NCBI GenBank assembly: GCA_963779325.1
Contig: CAVZXS010000025.1
Span: 124,001-188,000 of the forward strand
Direction of reading: 5' to 3'
DNA length: 64,000 bases
From: CAVZXS01 sp963779325
GTDB taxonomy: Bacteria > Bacteroidota > Bacteroidia > Chitinophagales > Chitinophagaceae
This document shows positions 43,184-51,404 of the stretch, piece after piece. A program made the translations under genes and the position numbers. Each line of letters opens with the position of its first letter. Position 1 is the stretch's first letter. The notes below the pieces were generated by a model, which was not told the DNA's origin, did not search any database, and was given only the letters and a program-made list of their open reading frames with translations.

Positions 43184-44317
43184 TTAACCCCCCTTCAGGG
43201 GATGGGGGCTTAGTATCTCGCTCAACACCGCCTGCGCCGCCCAAACCCTGTTGGATGCTTGTTGCGTAACAATACTGTTAGGCCCGTCCAATATTTCATC
43301 ACTTAATTCTACATTTCTTCTTACAGGCAGGCAATGCATTATTTTGGCCCCGCCGTTTGCGGGGTTAGTCAACGATAATTTTTTATTCGTTAGCATCCAT
43401 TCCGGGTCGTTGCAATACATTCTTCCGTAATCGGTATACGTACTCCAGTTTTTAACATATACGAAGTCCGCATCTTTCAACGCTTCATTTTGGTTTAATG
43501 TAATAGTAGCGCCTTTTGTAAATGCTGTATCCAATTCATAATCTTCAGGGTGTGTAATCACAAAATCAATCCCGTCTCCTTTGGAGAGGTTCCATGCATT
43601 CATCCATTGAGCAAAGCTATTGGCTACGCATTGCGGAAGCGGTTTGATATGCGGTGCCCAGGTTAATACAATTTTCGGCTTTTTGATTTTTGACTTTTGA
43701 ATTTCTTCTTTTATCGTTATTACATCGGTCAGGGATTGCAATGGATGCAATGTTGCACTTTCTAAACTTACTACCGGTATACCGGCATATTTTATAAATT
43801 GATTAATGTACAGTTCGCTGTAATCATCTTCTTTATTTTTCAACGAAGGGAAAGTGCGTATAGCGAGTATATCAAAGTACTTACCCATTATCGGCGCCGC
43901 ATCTTTTACATGCTCTACGGTATTGCCGCTCATGATGGCTTCTTCTTCAAATTCCAATGACCATCCTTCGCTGCCCACATTAAAAATAATGGCTTCCATT
44001 CCCAGGTTTTGCGCGGCAATTTGTGTACTTAACCTGGTGCGCATACTCGGATTCAGAAATAAACACCCGATGCGTTTGTTAGCACCCAAACTTTTATCGA
44101 TAAAAGGATTTGCTTTATACGCCAATGCTTTTTGCACCAGTGCATCAATAGCCCCACCTAAATCCTCTCCGCCGCCAGGCGGAAGGACTTTTAAGTCGTT
44201 TACAGATGTGAAGTTTTTCAATTTTACGTTTATTTTTATTTTGTCATCGTTCTGTTCATTATTCATCGTCCCTTGCGTCGCACACTTCATCGTCCCACTC
44301 TCTTCTGAGCAACCCAC
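43184..44317 (-). CDS. argF': N-succinyl/N-acetyl-ornithine carbamoyltransferase
   Basis: Carbamoylates N-acylated ornithine. Carbamoyl-phosphate loop FLNPSMRTRLSTQIAAQNLG and the SOTCase/AOTCase-type segment RTFPSLKNKEDDYSEL ... VSLESATLHPLQSLTDVI identify this branch rather than classical OTCase. At the position I recall as specificity-determining (Pro in Bacteroides SOTCase, Glu in Xanthomonas AOTCase) this protein has Val in GNTVEHV, so the acyl group is uncertain. Elements encode LPPGGGEDLGGA near the N-terminus and the terminal HPLKGG. The family start is probably the TTG at 44221 (xKNFTSVND); the upstream leader looks repeat-derived. Confidence 0.9.
   Translation of the reverse strand: MGCSEESGTMKCATQGTMNNEQNDDKIKINVKLKNFTSVNDLKVLPPGGGEDLGGAIDALVQKALAYKANPFIDKSLGANKRIGCLFLNPSMRTRLSTQIAAQNLGMEAIIFNVGSEGWSLEFEEEAIMSGNTVEHVKDAAPIMGKYFDILAIRTFPSLKNKEDDYSELYINQFIKYAGIPVVSLESATLHPLQSLTDVITIKEEIQKSKIKKPKIVLTWAPHIKPLPQCVANSFAQWMNAWNLSKGDGIDFVITHPEDYELDTAFTKGATITLNQNEALKDADFVYVKNWSTYTDYGRMYCNDPEWMLTNKKLSLTNPANGGAKIMHCLPVRRNVELSDEILDGPNSIVTQQASNRVWAAQAVLSEILSPHPLKGG
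43187..43213 (-). repeat. GC-rich palindromic element forming the argF' C-terminus
   Basis: ACCCCCCTTCAGGGGATGGG then GGCTTAG. It encodes SPHPLKGG-stop. Confidence 0.87.
44151..44192 (-). repeat. Palindromic element, in frame in argF' N-terminal region
   Basis: GCCCCACCTAAATCCTCTCC then GCCGCCAGGCGGAAGGACTT: CCGCC/GGCGG hairpin. It encodes KVLPPGGGEDLGGAI between NFTSVND and the conserved ALVQKALAYK. Confidence 0.83.
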
Positions 44318-44345
44318 CCCGGGTCGCTTAGAGTATAATATTTTC

Positions 44346-44376
44346 TCAATTCGCCCCTCCGAGGAGGGGAAGGCTT
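44346..44376. repeat. Palindromic element between argD and argF'
   Basis: AATTCGCCCCTCCGAGGAGG then GGAAGGCTTTG, upstream of argF'. Confidence 0.75.
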
Positions 44377-44419
44377 TGTAAAGTACAATAAGCGGACATC
44401 AAATAAGTAAGGGCTTTGC

Positions 44420-45580
44420 TTAGCTAAGCCCTCCGCCTTGGCGGGGGGTTGAGGAGACTTCTTCATTCACTGCTTCGATAAAGTCTTCCGCGTCTCTCTT
44501 CTTCAACGCCAGGCTCGGCAACAATCGAATTACATTCGGCTTTGCTTCTCCGGTAAATATTTTTTGATTAATTAGTAAATTCTTTTTTAAATCTTTTAAC
44601 TCTTCCGGTACATCAAATCCAATCATCAATCCGCGGCCTCTTACATTTTTCAGCTGCGGTATTTTATTTAGCTCATCCATTAAATACTTCCCCGTCATTA
44701 CTGCATTACCCATCAATTTTTCTTCTTCTATAATTTCCAGCACAGCTAATGCTGCGGCGCAGGCTAAGTGATTGCCGCCGAAAGTGGTACCCAACATAAA
44801 GTGTTTTGGTTTCAAATGCGGCGCTATAATAATACCTGCTACCGGGAAACCATTACCCATGCCTTTGGCCATTGTATAAATATCCGCATTTGCACCGGCA
44901 AAATCATGACTGAAAAATTTGCCGCTTCTTCCATAACCGCATTGCACACTATCGGCAATATAAACGCACCATGTTTATCGCATGAGCTCCTGTATTTTTT
45001 TTAGAAAAGAATTATCCGCTATATTAATACCGCCCACACCCTGTATACCTTCAATGATGACGGATGAAATTTCTTTACCGTTTTTAGAAAAACATTCTTC
45101 CAGTGCTTCTTCGTCATTAAAAGGAAGGAAGATGACATTATCGGTTTCATTGACCGGCGCTACTATATTTTTATTATCCGTTGCCGCTACTGCCAAAGAT
45201 GTTCTTCCGTGAAAAGATTTGCTGAATGCTATAATCTTTTTTCTGCCGGTAATAAAAGAAGCTAATTTAAAAGCGTTCTCATTGGCTTCGGCGCCGCTGT
45301 TGCAGAGGAATAGTTGGTAATCTTCTTTACCGGATACTTTGCCCAGTTTTTCCGCCAATTCATTTTGCAAAGGAATTTTTACAGAGTTGGAATAGAACGC
45401 AATTTTTTCCAATTGCTCTTCAATTCGTTTTACCCAATGCGGATGTGTATGACCAATACTGATTACGGCATGACCGCCGTACATATCAAGATACTGGTCG
45501 CCTTTATCATCCCACACGTAAGAGCCTTTTGCTTTTGCAATTACAATATCATTTAGCGGGTAAACGTCGAAGAGATTCAT
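44420..45580 (-). CDS. argD: Acylornithine aminotransferase, interrupted by an in-frame stop
   Basis: PLP class III aminotransferase, 387 codons overall. N-terminal half (to 44975) has the glycine-rich FLCNSGAEANENAFKLAS segment; the C-terminal half has the PLP region IADSVQCGYGRSGKFF and the catalytic lysine in YTMAKGMGNGFPVAG. Between them the frame reads ELMR-stop-TWCVY. An extra base at ~44983 and a missing base at ~44960 restore the expected sequence CDKHGAFI. These compensating changes 23 bp apart leave a TAA at 44975-44977. Either a sequencing error or a broken gene; the rest of the pathway is intact, favouring error. The C-terminus STPRQGGGLS is element-derived. Confidence 0.85.
44424..44458 (-). 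repeat. Palindromic element forming the argD C-terminus
   Basis: TAAGCCCTCCGCCTTGGCGG then GGGGTTGAGGAGA: CCGCC/GGCGG hairpin. It encodes SSTPRQGGGLS-stop. Confidence 0.83.
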
Positions 45581-45648
45581 GCTGAATGCTTAGTGCTGAA
45601 TGCTTAACGCTTAACGCTGCATTATGCGTTGAGCATTAGGCATTCAGC
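45579..45648. repeat. Inverted heptamer array between argC and argD
   Basis: Ten 7-bp units: ATGCTGA, ATGCTTA, GTGCTGA, ATGCTTA, ACGCTTA, ACGCTGC, then the inverted ATTATGC, GTTGAGC, ATTAGGC, ATTCAGC. The whole forms an imperfect palindrome starting at the argD start codon. Confidence 0.7.
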
Positions 45649-45652
45649 GTAT

Positions 45653-46708
45653 TTAAAAATAATTTGCTTTAAGATGAAGACCGGCCCTCTCTTCCAGCCC
45701 AAACATCAAATTCATATTTTGCACCGCTTGTCCGCAGGCGCCTTTTAATAAATTATCGGTAGTAGAATGAATAACCAATTTACCGCCTGCCTTCTCCAAA
45801 TGAATCACACATTTATTCGTATTCACTACCTGTTTCATATCAATCATGGTATCGCTTACAATAGTAAAAGGATGCGAGGCATAATAATCTTTATACAATT
45901 TTGTTGCTTCGGCTAAACTCAAACTGCATTTTACAACCGATGAAACATAAATACCGCGGGTGAAATCTCCTCGCCATGGAATGAAATCGATGCCCACATC
46001 CCCGTCCGTACCGGCACGGGCGGACCCTAAAGGGGTGTCCGGAAAACTTTCCTGTAATTGATGAAGTGATTGATGTATTTCATCAAGATGCTGATGCGTT
46101 AATGTTTTATATGCTTGTATATTATTTGCACGCCAACTGAAATGCGAAGTGGGTGTAAGACTTTGCCCCGCACCGGTACTGCCCGTGATGCCGGTTGTAT
46201 GTACCTCACCCAATAAACATGCTTTGGCTAATGGTAATAAACCTAATTGAATGGTTGTAGCAAAGCAACCGGGGTTAGCAATATTGTTAGCAGTTTTTAT
46301 TTTTTCCCTGTTGAGTTCAGGTAAGCCGTAAATGAATTTTCGATTGTTGATTGAAGATTGAATATTTAAGCGAAAATCATTTGCTAAATCAATAATCTTT
46401 ACACCATCGGGGATTTTATTTTCTGCTAAAATTTTTTTTGATTCGCCGTGACCGAGACATAGGAATAAAACAGCCACCTCACCCCGGCCCTCTCCAAAGG
46501 AGAGGGAGTCGGTAAATTTGAGATTTGTTTCACCAATTAAATCTTTATGAATTTCATATACAAATTTACCGGCGTTGCTGCGGCTGTTAATGAAAACAAT
46601 TTCTGCATTGGGGTGATTGATTAGTAAACGAATCAACTCGCCACCTGTATAACCTGCACCACCGATAATGCCAACTTTAACTGTCATTGTTATCTTTTTA
46701 ATAATCAA
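45653..46708 (-). CDS. argC: N-acetyl (acyl)-gamma-glutamyl-phosphate reductase
   Basis: NADPH-dependent reduction in ornithine synthesis. 351 residues. N-terminal VGIIGGAGYTGGELIRLL, catalytic Cys in NPGCFATTIQLGLLPLA, and FIPWRGDFTRGIYVSS. Two palindromic elements are translated inside it: SLSFGEGRGEVAV before LFLCLGHGESKK, and the nested TPLGSARAGTDGDVG before IDFIPWRGD. Both fall between conserved strands, in probable surface loops. A plausible start is the ATG at 46687 (MTVKVGIIGG), seven codons in. Confidence 0.94.
   Translation of the reverse strand: MIIKKITMTVKVGIIGGAGYTGGELIRLLINHPNAEIVFINSRSNAGKFVYEIHKDLIGETNLKFTDSLSFGEGRGEVAVLFLCLGHGESKKILAENKIPDGVKIIDLANDFRLNIQSSINNRKFIYGLPELNREKIKTANNIANPGCFATTIQLGLLPLAKACLLGEVHTTGITGSTGAGQSLTPTSHFSWRANNIQAYKTLTHQHLDEIHQSLHQLQESFPDTPLGSARAGTDGDVGIDFIPWRGDFTRGIYVSSVVKCSLSLAEATKLYKDYYASHPFTIVSDTMIDMKQVVNTNKCVIHLEKAGGKLVIHSTTDNLLKGACGQAVQNMNLMFGLEERAGLHLKANYF
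45996..46040 (-). repeat. Nested palindromic element, in frame inside argC
   Basis: The basic CCCCTTTAGGG...GGGGATG element is split by a second palindrome, TCCGCCCGTGCCGGTACGGA then CGGG. The composite still keeps frame, giving DTPLGSARAGTDGDV. Confidence 0.83.
46477..46512 (-). repeat. Palindromic element (CTCTCC/GGAGAG variant), in frame inside argC
   Basis: CTCACCCCGGCCCTCTCCAA then AGGAGAGGGAGTCG. It encodes SLSFGEGRGEV. Confidence 0.85.
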
Positions 46709-46734
46709 TAATTATTAATTAATAATTATTGCCC
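46700..46734. repeat. AT-rich heptamer array between argG and argC
   Basis: Units AATAATC, AATAATT, ATTAATT, AATAATT, ATTGCCC. Nearly the same array is between leuD and leuC. Confidence 0.6.
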
Positions 46735-46776
46735 TTGTTTACAGCATTCCAAATACTTGTTTGATTTCCGAAAATT

Positions 46777-47982
46777 TTACTGAAACCCTCTTACATCTTC
46801 ACCGGTAAAGCCGGTATTCATTTCACCGTATTTACCAAACTTACTGCTCATTAAATCATACTTACTTTCAATACCCGTTACTTGAAAACGATACGGCATC
46901 AATTGTACAAACACGGTACCCGTTACATTTTGCTGACTGTTTTCAAAATAGGCCTCTATATCTCTCATCACCGGGTCAAGTATCTGTCCTTCGTGCAACC
47001 AGTTGCCGTAAAATAAAGCTAATTGATCTTTCCAGTTAAGTTGCCACTTGGTCAATACATGTTTTTCCAATGCATGATGCGCTTTTAAAATTATCATTGG
47101 TGCGGCTGCTTCAAAACCAACTCTTCCTTTTATACCAATAATCGTATCGCCCACATGAATATCTCTGCCAATAGCAAACGGTCCGGCGATGGATTGTAAA
47201 TATTGTATCGCTTCCGAGGGATGCGAAAATATTTTATCATTAACAGTTTTCAACTCACCTTTCTCGAACCCAAGCGTTACGCTTTCAGCATTTTGCTTTG
47301 TGCATTGCGTGGGCCATGCTTCTTCGGGCAACATGCCGTTGCTGCTCAATGTTTCTTTGCCGCCTACACTTGTTCCCCACAGTCCTTTATTAATAGAGTA
47401 CACCGCTTTTTCAAAATTCATTTCTACGCCTTTGCTTTTCAGGTAGGCTATTTCTTCTTCGCGGCTGAGTTTTAAATCCCGGATGGGTGTTATAATTTCC
47501 ACACCCGGTATCATGATATTAAAAATCATATCAAAACGAACCTGGTCGTTGCCCGCGCCGGTACTGCCGTGAGCTACGGCTGCAGCGTTTAACTTTTTAG
47601 CATGCTCTGCAATATGCAGCGCCTGGCTCAACCGTTCGGCACTTACACTTAAAGGATATGTATTATTCTTTAAGCAGTTACCAAAAATCAAATACTTAAT
47701 TATTTTATCGTAATACCCTTTTATTGCATCAATAGCGGTATGTGTTTTTACACCCAGCTTGTAGGCATGTGCTTCAATCTTTTTTAATTCATCTTGTGTA
47801 AAGCCGCCGGTATTTACAATTACAGAATGTACTTCATAACCTTTGTCTTCGCTCAGGTACTTGGCGCAGTAGGTTGTATCTAATCCGCCGCTAAAGCCGA
47901 GGACGACAATGCCCCCGGAAGCAATGCCCCCATCCCCTAAAGGGGAGTTCCGAGGAGTAAGATTATTTTTAATTTCATCCAT
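46777..47982 (-). CDS. argG: Argininosuccinate synthase
   Basis: ATP-dependent ligation of citrulline and aspartate. 401 residues. PP-loop VVLGFSGGLDTTYCAKYL, aspartate/citrulline region VAHGSTGAGNDQVRFDMIFN and NKGLWGTSVGGKE. The normal protein would start at about residue 27; the preceding ~25 residues are a leader plus the element peptide RNSPLGDGGIA. It is second in the arg cluster, after the GNAT gene. Confidence 0.96.
   Translation of the reverse strand: MDEIKNNLTPRNSPLGDGGIASGGIVVLGFSGGLDTTYCAKYLSEDKGYEVHSVIVNTGGFTQDELKKIEAHAYKLGVKTHTAIDAIKGYYDKIIKYLIFGNCLKNNTYPLSVSAERLSQALHIAEHAKKLNAAAVAHGSTGAGNDQVRFDMIFNIMIPGVEIITPIRDLKLSREEEIAYLKSKGVEMNFEKAVYSINKGLWGTSVGGKETLSSNGMLPEEAWPTQCTKQNAESVTLGFEKGELKTVNDKIFSHPSEAIQYLQSIAGPFAIGRDIHVGDTIIGIKGRVGFEAAAPMIILKAHHALEKHVLTKWQLNWKDQLALFYGNWLHEGQILDPVMRDIEAYFENSQQNVTGTVFVQLMPYRFQVTGIESKYDLMSSKFGKYGEMNTGFTGEDVRGFQ
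47922..47950 (-). repeat. GC-rich palindromic element, in frame in argG N-terminus
   Basis: CAATGCCCCCATCCCCTAAA then GGGGAGTTC. It encodes NSPLGDGGIA. Confidence 0.87.
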
Positions 47983-48046
47983 TATTGTAATAACTTTTAT
48001 AAAATTTAGATTTATAATTTGATGGTAGCCTTAAAGAAGTGTCGGA

Positions 48047-48766
48047 TTATAAGCTCAATAAAAAAGTAAAAAACTTTTTCAATTTTGTTTCACCGCCTTG
48101 CTCCCCCTTAGAGGATGAGGGCTTCATAAATGGTTTTAATAATTTCCATTGTTTAAATCGCAATAATCTTTCAAAGCCGGTTTTATTTTCTTCAAAAAAT
48201 TGTTTGGTCTCTTCAGGTTCGTAATGATCTTTCGGATCGTAGAGCATAGCCGTGCACATACAATTTTTTCTGTCCTTACTCATCAGTATTTCATAATTGA
48301 CACAGCTTTTGCAACCGGCCCAAAATGCTTCGTCCTGTGTAAGCTCAGAGTAAGTAACAGGTTCGTAACCCAGGTCGCTGTTTATTTTCATAACAGCTAA
48401 GCCTGTTGTTAATCCAAACAATTTTGCTTCAGGATATTTTTCGCGGCTCAGTTTAAATATTCGTTGCTTGATGGCTTTGGCCACACCGCCTTTTCTGTAA
48501 GCCGGCGCTACAATTAAACCGCTGTTGGCAACATACTCACCGTGTCCCCAGGTTTCTATATAACAAAAACCTACCCACTCGCCGGTATCAGTGAGTGCAA
48601 TAACAGCTTTACCTTCTTCAATTTTTTTTGCTACATACTCAGGCGTACGTTTGGCAATGCCCGTGCCGCGTGCCTTGGCGGATGATTCCATCTCATCGGT
48701 AATAGTTACGGCATAATGTGAATCACCGGTATTGGCTTCACGAATAATAATATGTTGATTGTCCAC
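48047..48766 (-). CDS. GNAT acyltransferase heading the arginine cluster (probable N-acylglutamate synthase)
   Basis: 239 residues. GNAT core with acyl-CoA loop GLIVAPAYRKGGVAKAIKQR, substrate-side segments VGFCYIETWGHGEYVANSG and FGLTTGLAVMKINSDLGYEP, and a cysteine-bearing tail (GCKSCVNYEILMSKDRKNC). As the first gene of an arg operon that lacks argA and argJ, it most likely supplies N-acetyl- or N-succinylglutamate, as proposed for the same gene position in Bacteroides. The C-terminus contains the element peptide PSSSKGEQGGETK, followed by a repeat-like tail. Confidence 0.85.
   Translation of the reverse strand: MDNQHIIIREANTGDSHYAVTITDEMESSAKARGTGIAKRTPEYVAKKIEEGKAVIALTDTGEWVGFCYIETWGHGEYVANSGLIVAPAYRKGGVAKAIKQRIFKLSREKYPEAKLFGLTTGLAVMKINSDLGYEPVTYSELTQDEAFWAGCKSCVNYEILMSKDRKNCMCTAMLYDPKDHYEPEETKQFFEENKTGFERLLRFKQWKLLKPFMKPSSSKGEQGGETKLKKFFTFLLSL
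48091..48126 (-). repeat. Palindromic element, in frame near the GNAT C-terminus
   Basis: CACCGCCTTGCTCCCCCTTA then GAGGATGAGGGCTTCA. It encodes MKPSSSKGEQGGE. Confidence 0.78.
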
Positions 48767-49156
48767 AATTTGAAATTTATAATCTTAGCGGATTACCAAT
48801 CCAAAAGAAAATACTGCGGGGGGAAGTTCACTGACAGGGGCTATGGTAAGTAACTCGTCCTGTCAGAATACAGGTCGACGTCGGGGGGTAGGAGAAAAAA
48901 AACAATTTACCAATGCAGCAGAGGAAGCTGAATCGGTGAAACTAACGTATGTTTTTTTGTCTTTCAATTTTATAAATTGATTATGAAGCACAAAAGTATA
49001 AGTAAAGTTTTAATATATGCCCGTTTTTTTTGTAAAATTTTAGTGAAGATCGATGAAAGTCGTTTGCCGGACGATGTATGGGTTCCAAAACGCTTTTTGT
49101 AACATACGTTTGTGATTGTACTTTTGCCATCATCACCAAATTAAAGCAACCAATTT
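48767..49156. other. 390-bp divergent intergenic region with hairpin
   Basis: CTGACAGG (48831) and CCTGTCAG (48866) form a perfect 8-bp stem with a 20-bp loop, about 65 bp upstream of the arg cluster start. The rest is AT-rich promoter space for both flanking genes. The hairpin could be a regulator-binding site or leader structure for the arg operon (inference). Confidence 0.55.
49094..49126 (+). promoter_or_regulatory. Bacteroidota-type promoter
   Basis: TTTTTG at 49094 and TACTTTTG at 49119 with a 19-bp spacer match the TTTG-N19-TAnnTTTG sigma consensus of Bacteroidota. It lies 30 bp before the ATG at 49157. Confidence 0.6.
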
Positions 49157-49594
49157 ATGAGTGAAACAAAAATGCTTAAGCCCGAAGGAGAAACAGTAAA
49201 ACCCAAAAGAGGAAGACCATTTAGAAAATTTATGATCTTCCTGTTTGTATTGGGCATTCTTGCCGGTACTACTTGGGTATTGCTGGGTTCTGTTTTTTAT
49301 TACAGCAAAGGATTCAGGGAAGGGTATGTCTATAAATTCTCGAGCAAAGGAGTAGTTTTTAAAACTTGGGAAGGGATTTTGAAAACGGGGTTTATAAATT
49401 TTAATAATACTTCCACTCCCAACGAAGAATGGACTTTTTCGGCAGTAGATAAAGATGCTGTTAATGCGTTGAATACATCGGGCGAAAGAGTTTACCTGAA
49501 GTTGCATTACAAGCAACATTTCACAAAACTATTTTGGCGCGGCGATACCAAGTACTTTGTTTATAAAGTAGAAATGATGGAGAAGCGACAATAA
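49157..49594 (+). CDS. Conserved single-pass membrane protein, unknown function
   Basis: 145 residues. A basic cytoplasmic N-terminus (KPKRGRPFRK), one TM helix (FMIFLFVLGILAGTTWVLLG) and a periplasmic beta-rich domain (YVYKFSSKGVVFKTWEGILK, RVYLKLHYKQHFTKLFWRGD). Similar Bacteroidota proteins carry the misleading name 6-phosphogluconate dehydrogenase; nothing here supports that activity. It has its own good promoter. Confidence 0.85.
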   Translation: MSETKMLKPEGETVKPKRGRPFRKFMIFLFVLGILAGTTWVLLGSVFYYSKGFREGYVYKFSSKGVVFKTWEGILKTGFINFNNTSTPNEEWTFSAVDKDAVNALNTSGERVYLKLHYKQHFTKLFWRGDTKYFVYKVEMMEKRQ

Positions 49595-49597
49595 TTT

Positions 49598-50308
49598 TTA
49601 AGCCAATAATAAAAAGATAGCCGGTCGTTTGTGTATGTCCGGCTTATTTTTTTGCCAGTCGGCAACGGATTTCGTTTTGATGGTTTCTTTCTCGCCGGTA
49701 ATATCTACCGCTATACAAAGCCGCGTAGCCGGGTTGCATGTTTTAAGTAATGTTTCAATAAGTTGGTTGTTACGGTAAGGTGTTTCTATAAAAATCTGCG
49801 TGCAGTTTTTCTTTTTCGATTCGGCCTCCAGCTCTTTTATCGCTTTTGCTTTTTCATGATTGTCAATAGGAAGATACCCTATAAACTGAAACTGCTGGCC
49901 GTTCATACCGCTTGCCATCAGCGCCAATAAAATGGAGCTTGGCCCGGTAATGGGTTTGACGGTGACATTCATTTGTTGCGCTGCGGCTATCAGCAACTGG
50001 CCGGGGTCGGCTATGCCGGGGCAACCGGCTTCGCTAAGGATACCGATATTTTTTCCTTCATTCAGTTTTTGTATAAACGCGGCTTCTACTTCTTTCTCCG
50101 CTTTATGAATGGTGAACCATTCATAATCATCAATCACCATTTCTTTCCACACCTGTTTTAAAAAACGCCGGGCCGTTCTTTCATTCTCTGTAAAAAAAAC
50201 TTGGCAATCGGCCACAACATCCTTTACATAAGCGGGTATACTTTTTAATCCGCCTTCGTCCAACAGTGACGGAATCAAATACACTATTCCTTTAGTATTG
50301 CTGCTCAT
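49598..50308 (-). CDS. RsmI-like SAM-dependent methyltransferase (tetrapyrrole methylase fold)
   Basis: 236 residues. Motifs VYLIPSLLDEG, GILSEAGCPGIADPGQLLI, VKPITGPSSILLALMASGMN, FQFIGYLPID and QIFIETPYRNNQ match the 16S rRNA 2'-O-methyltransferase RsmI family, but it is shorter than E. coli RsmI and belongs to the Bacteroidota short form. It may coexist with a true rsmI elsewhere, so no symbol is given. Its start is directly next to the EI24-protein stop, so the two are coupled. Confidence 0.88.
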   Translation of the reverse strand: MSSNTKGIVYLIPSLLDEGGLKSIPAYVKDVVADCQVFFTENERTARRFLKQVWKEMVIDDYEWFTIHKAEKEVEAAFIQKLNEGKNIGILSEAGCPGIADPGQLLIAAAQQMNVTVKPITGPSSILLALMASGMNGQQFQFIGYLPIDNHEKAKAIKELEAESKKKNCTQIFIETPYRNNQLIETLLKTCNPATRLCIAVDITGEKETIKTKSVADWQKNKPDIHKRPAIFLLLA

Positions 50309-51055
50309 TTAATTTTGTTTTGATTTATACAAACTTAATGTAGCGGCTATAACCGCATACGCCGGCGCCAATACAATGAATATATGCATGGCATAAAATA
50401 TAATACCGTTGCCGATAGATAATCCTTTGTGCTTACTGATAAACAGGTTGCTTTGCGGTAATGAATATTTTTGCCGTTGGCAACTGTAATCAAGCATGGA
50501 GAAACCGAAATAATAACATTCGATAACAATAACAAATACCGGCGTAACCCAACCCGCTACAGGGAACATGGATAAAATAATAAGCGGAATAAGATATACC
50601 GATTGCCATAACGCATTTCTAACAGCAACCTGTATGCCTCTTTTGGTATCATCTTTAAACTGTGCAAAGTTGAAAGGCAGTTCTTTATTTTCAAAAATCA
50701 ATTCAGTTTTCTGGCTCAGGTAAGCGAATACAGGAGAGCCGGTAATAAGAATTAAATATTTGAACAGCGAAAAGTAAAAGAAAAATAAAACGAAGCGTAA
50801 CATGATATTCATCATTACGAATAAAAAACTGAGCCAATCGCTTCTCTTTTGTTGCAGCCAGGGTTCTATACGCAGTTGACCGCTCAACCAGTTCACCGCA
50901 TCATCGGCCGAACCGATAAAAAAATACATACCTACAATAAAAAGCGCTGCATAGAAAATACCCGGTATAACAATCCATTTCCACAACCGGTGCTTAATTA
51001 TAAAGCGGTGGGCTTCGGCATACGATTGAAAGGCTATTACAATTTCTTTCAGCAT
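50309..51055 (-). CDS. EI24 domain membrane protein (CysZ-like)
   Basis: 248 residues from MLKEIVIAFQSYAEAHRF; twenty further in-frame codons exist upstream but add a polar, poorly conserved stretch. Four or more hydrophobic segments, with the EI24/CysZ-type layout: KWIVIPGIFYAALFIVGMYF, LFKYLILITGSPVFAYLSQK, YLIPLIILSMFPVAGWVTPV, GNGIIFYAMHIFIVLAPAYA. CysZ transports sulfate in proteobacteria, but no sulfate genes are near, so the substrate is unknown. Confidence 0.87.
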   Translation of the reverse strand: MLKEIVIAFQSYAEAHRFIIKHRLWKWIVIPGIFYAALFIVGMYFFIGSADDAVNWLSGQLRIEPWLQQKRSDWLSFLFVMMNIMLRFVLFFFYFSLFKYLILITGSPVFAYLSQKTELIFENKELPFNFAQFKDDTKRGIQVAVRNALWQSVYLIPLIILSMFPVAGWVTPVFVIVIECYYFGFSMLDYSCQRQKYSLPQSNLFISKHKGLSIGNGIIFYAMHIFIVLAPAYAVIAATLSLYKSKQN

Positions 51056-51245
51056 GAAAAGGGATAAGCGTTTATGAGAACAAAATACAGGAAAAGGGCG
51101 GGATACAAGCGACAATTTATAGAAAGGAATTGTATTTCAATTTTAAAATGGATTTTGTTTTAAAAAACTTAACCCTGCGCAACAGAGGATTCTTTTACAC
51201 TGTTGGCGTATTGGTAGTAGAAATTATAAAGGCAGGCTGATTTTT

Positions 51246-51336
51246 TATCGCAGAGAAAATGAGTAAAGGAGATTTCGCAAAGACGCTCAGCGTTAACTCT
51301 GTCCTCTCTTTTTCTCTGCGCTAAATATATTTTTAT
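51246..51336. repeat. CGCAGAGAAAA-type palindromic repeat (copy 2)
   Basis: CGCAGAGAAAATGAGTAAAG ... CTCTCTTTTTCTCTGCG; the ends pair. Related to 33023-33108. Confidence 0.75.
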
Positions 51337-51404
51337 TTTAATACAATTGAAAAATAAAAAGGACTTTAATTATTAATGCCAATGAATAAGTGAGAAGCAC
51401 TAAA

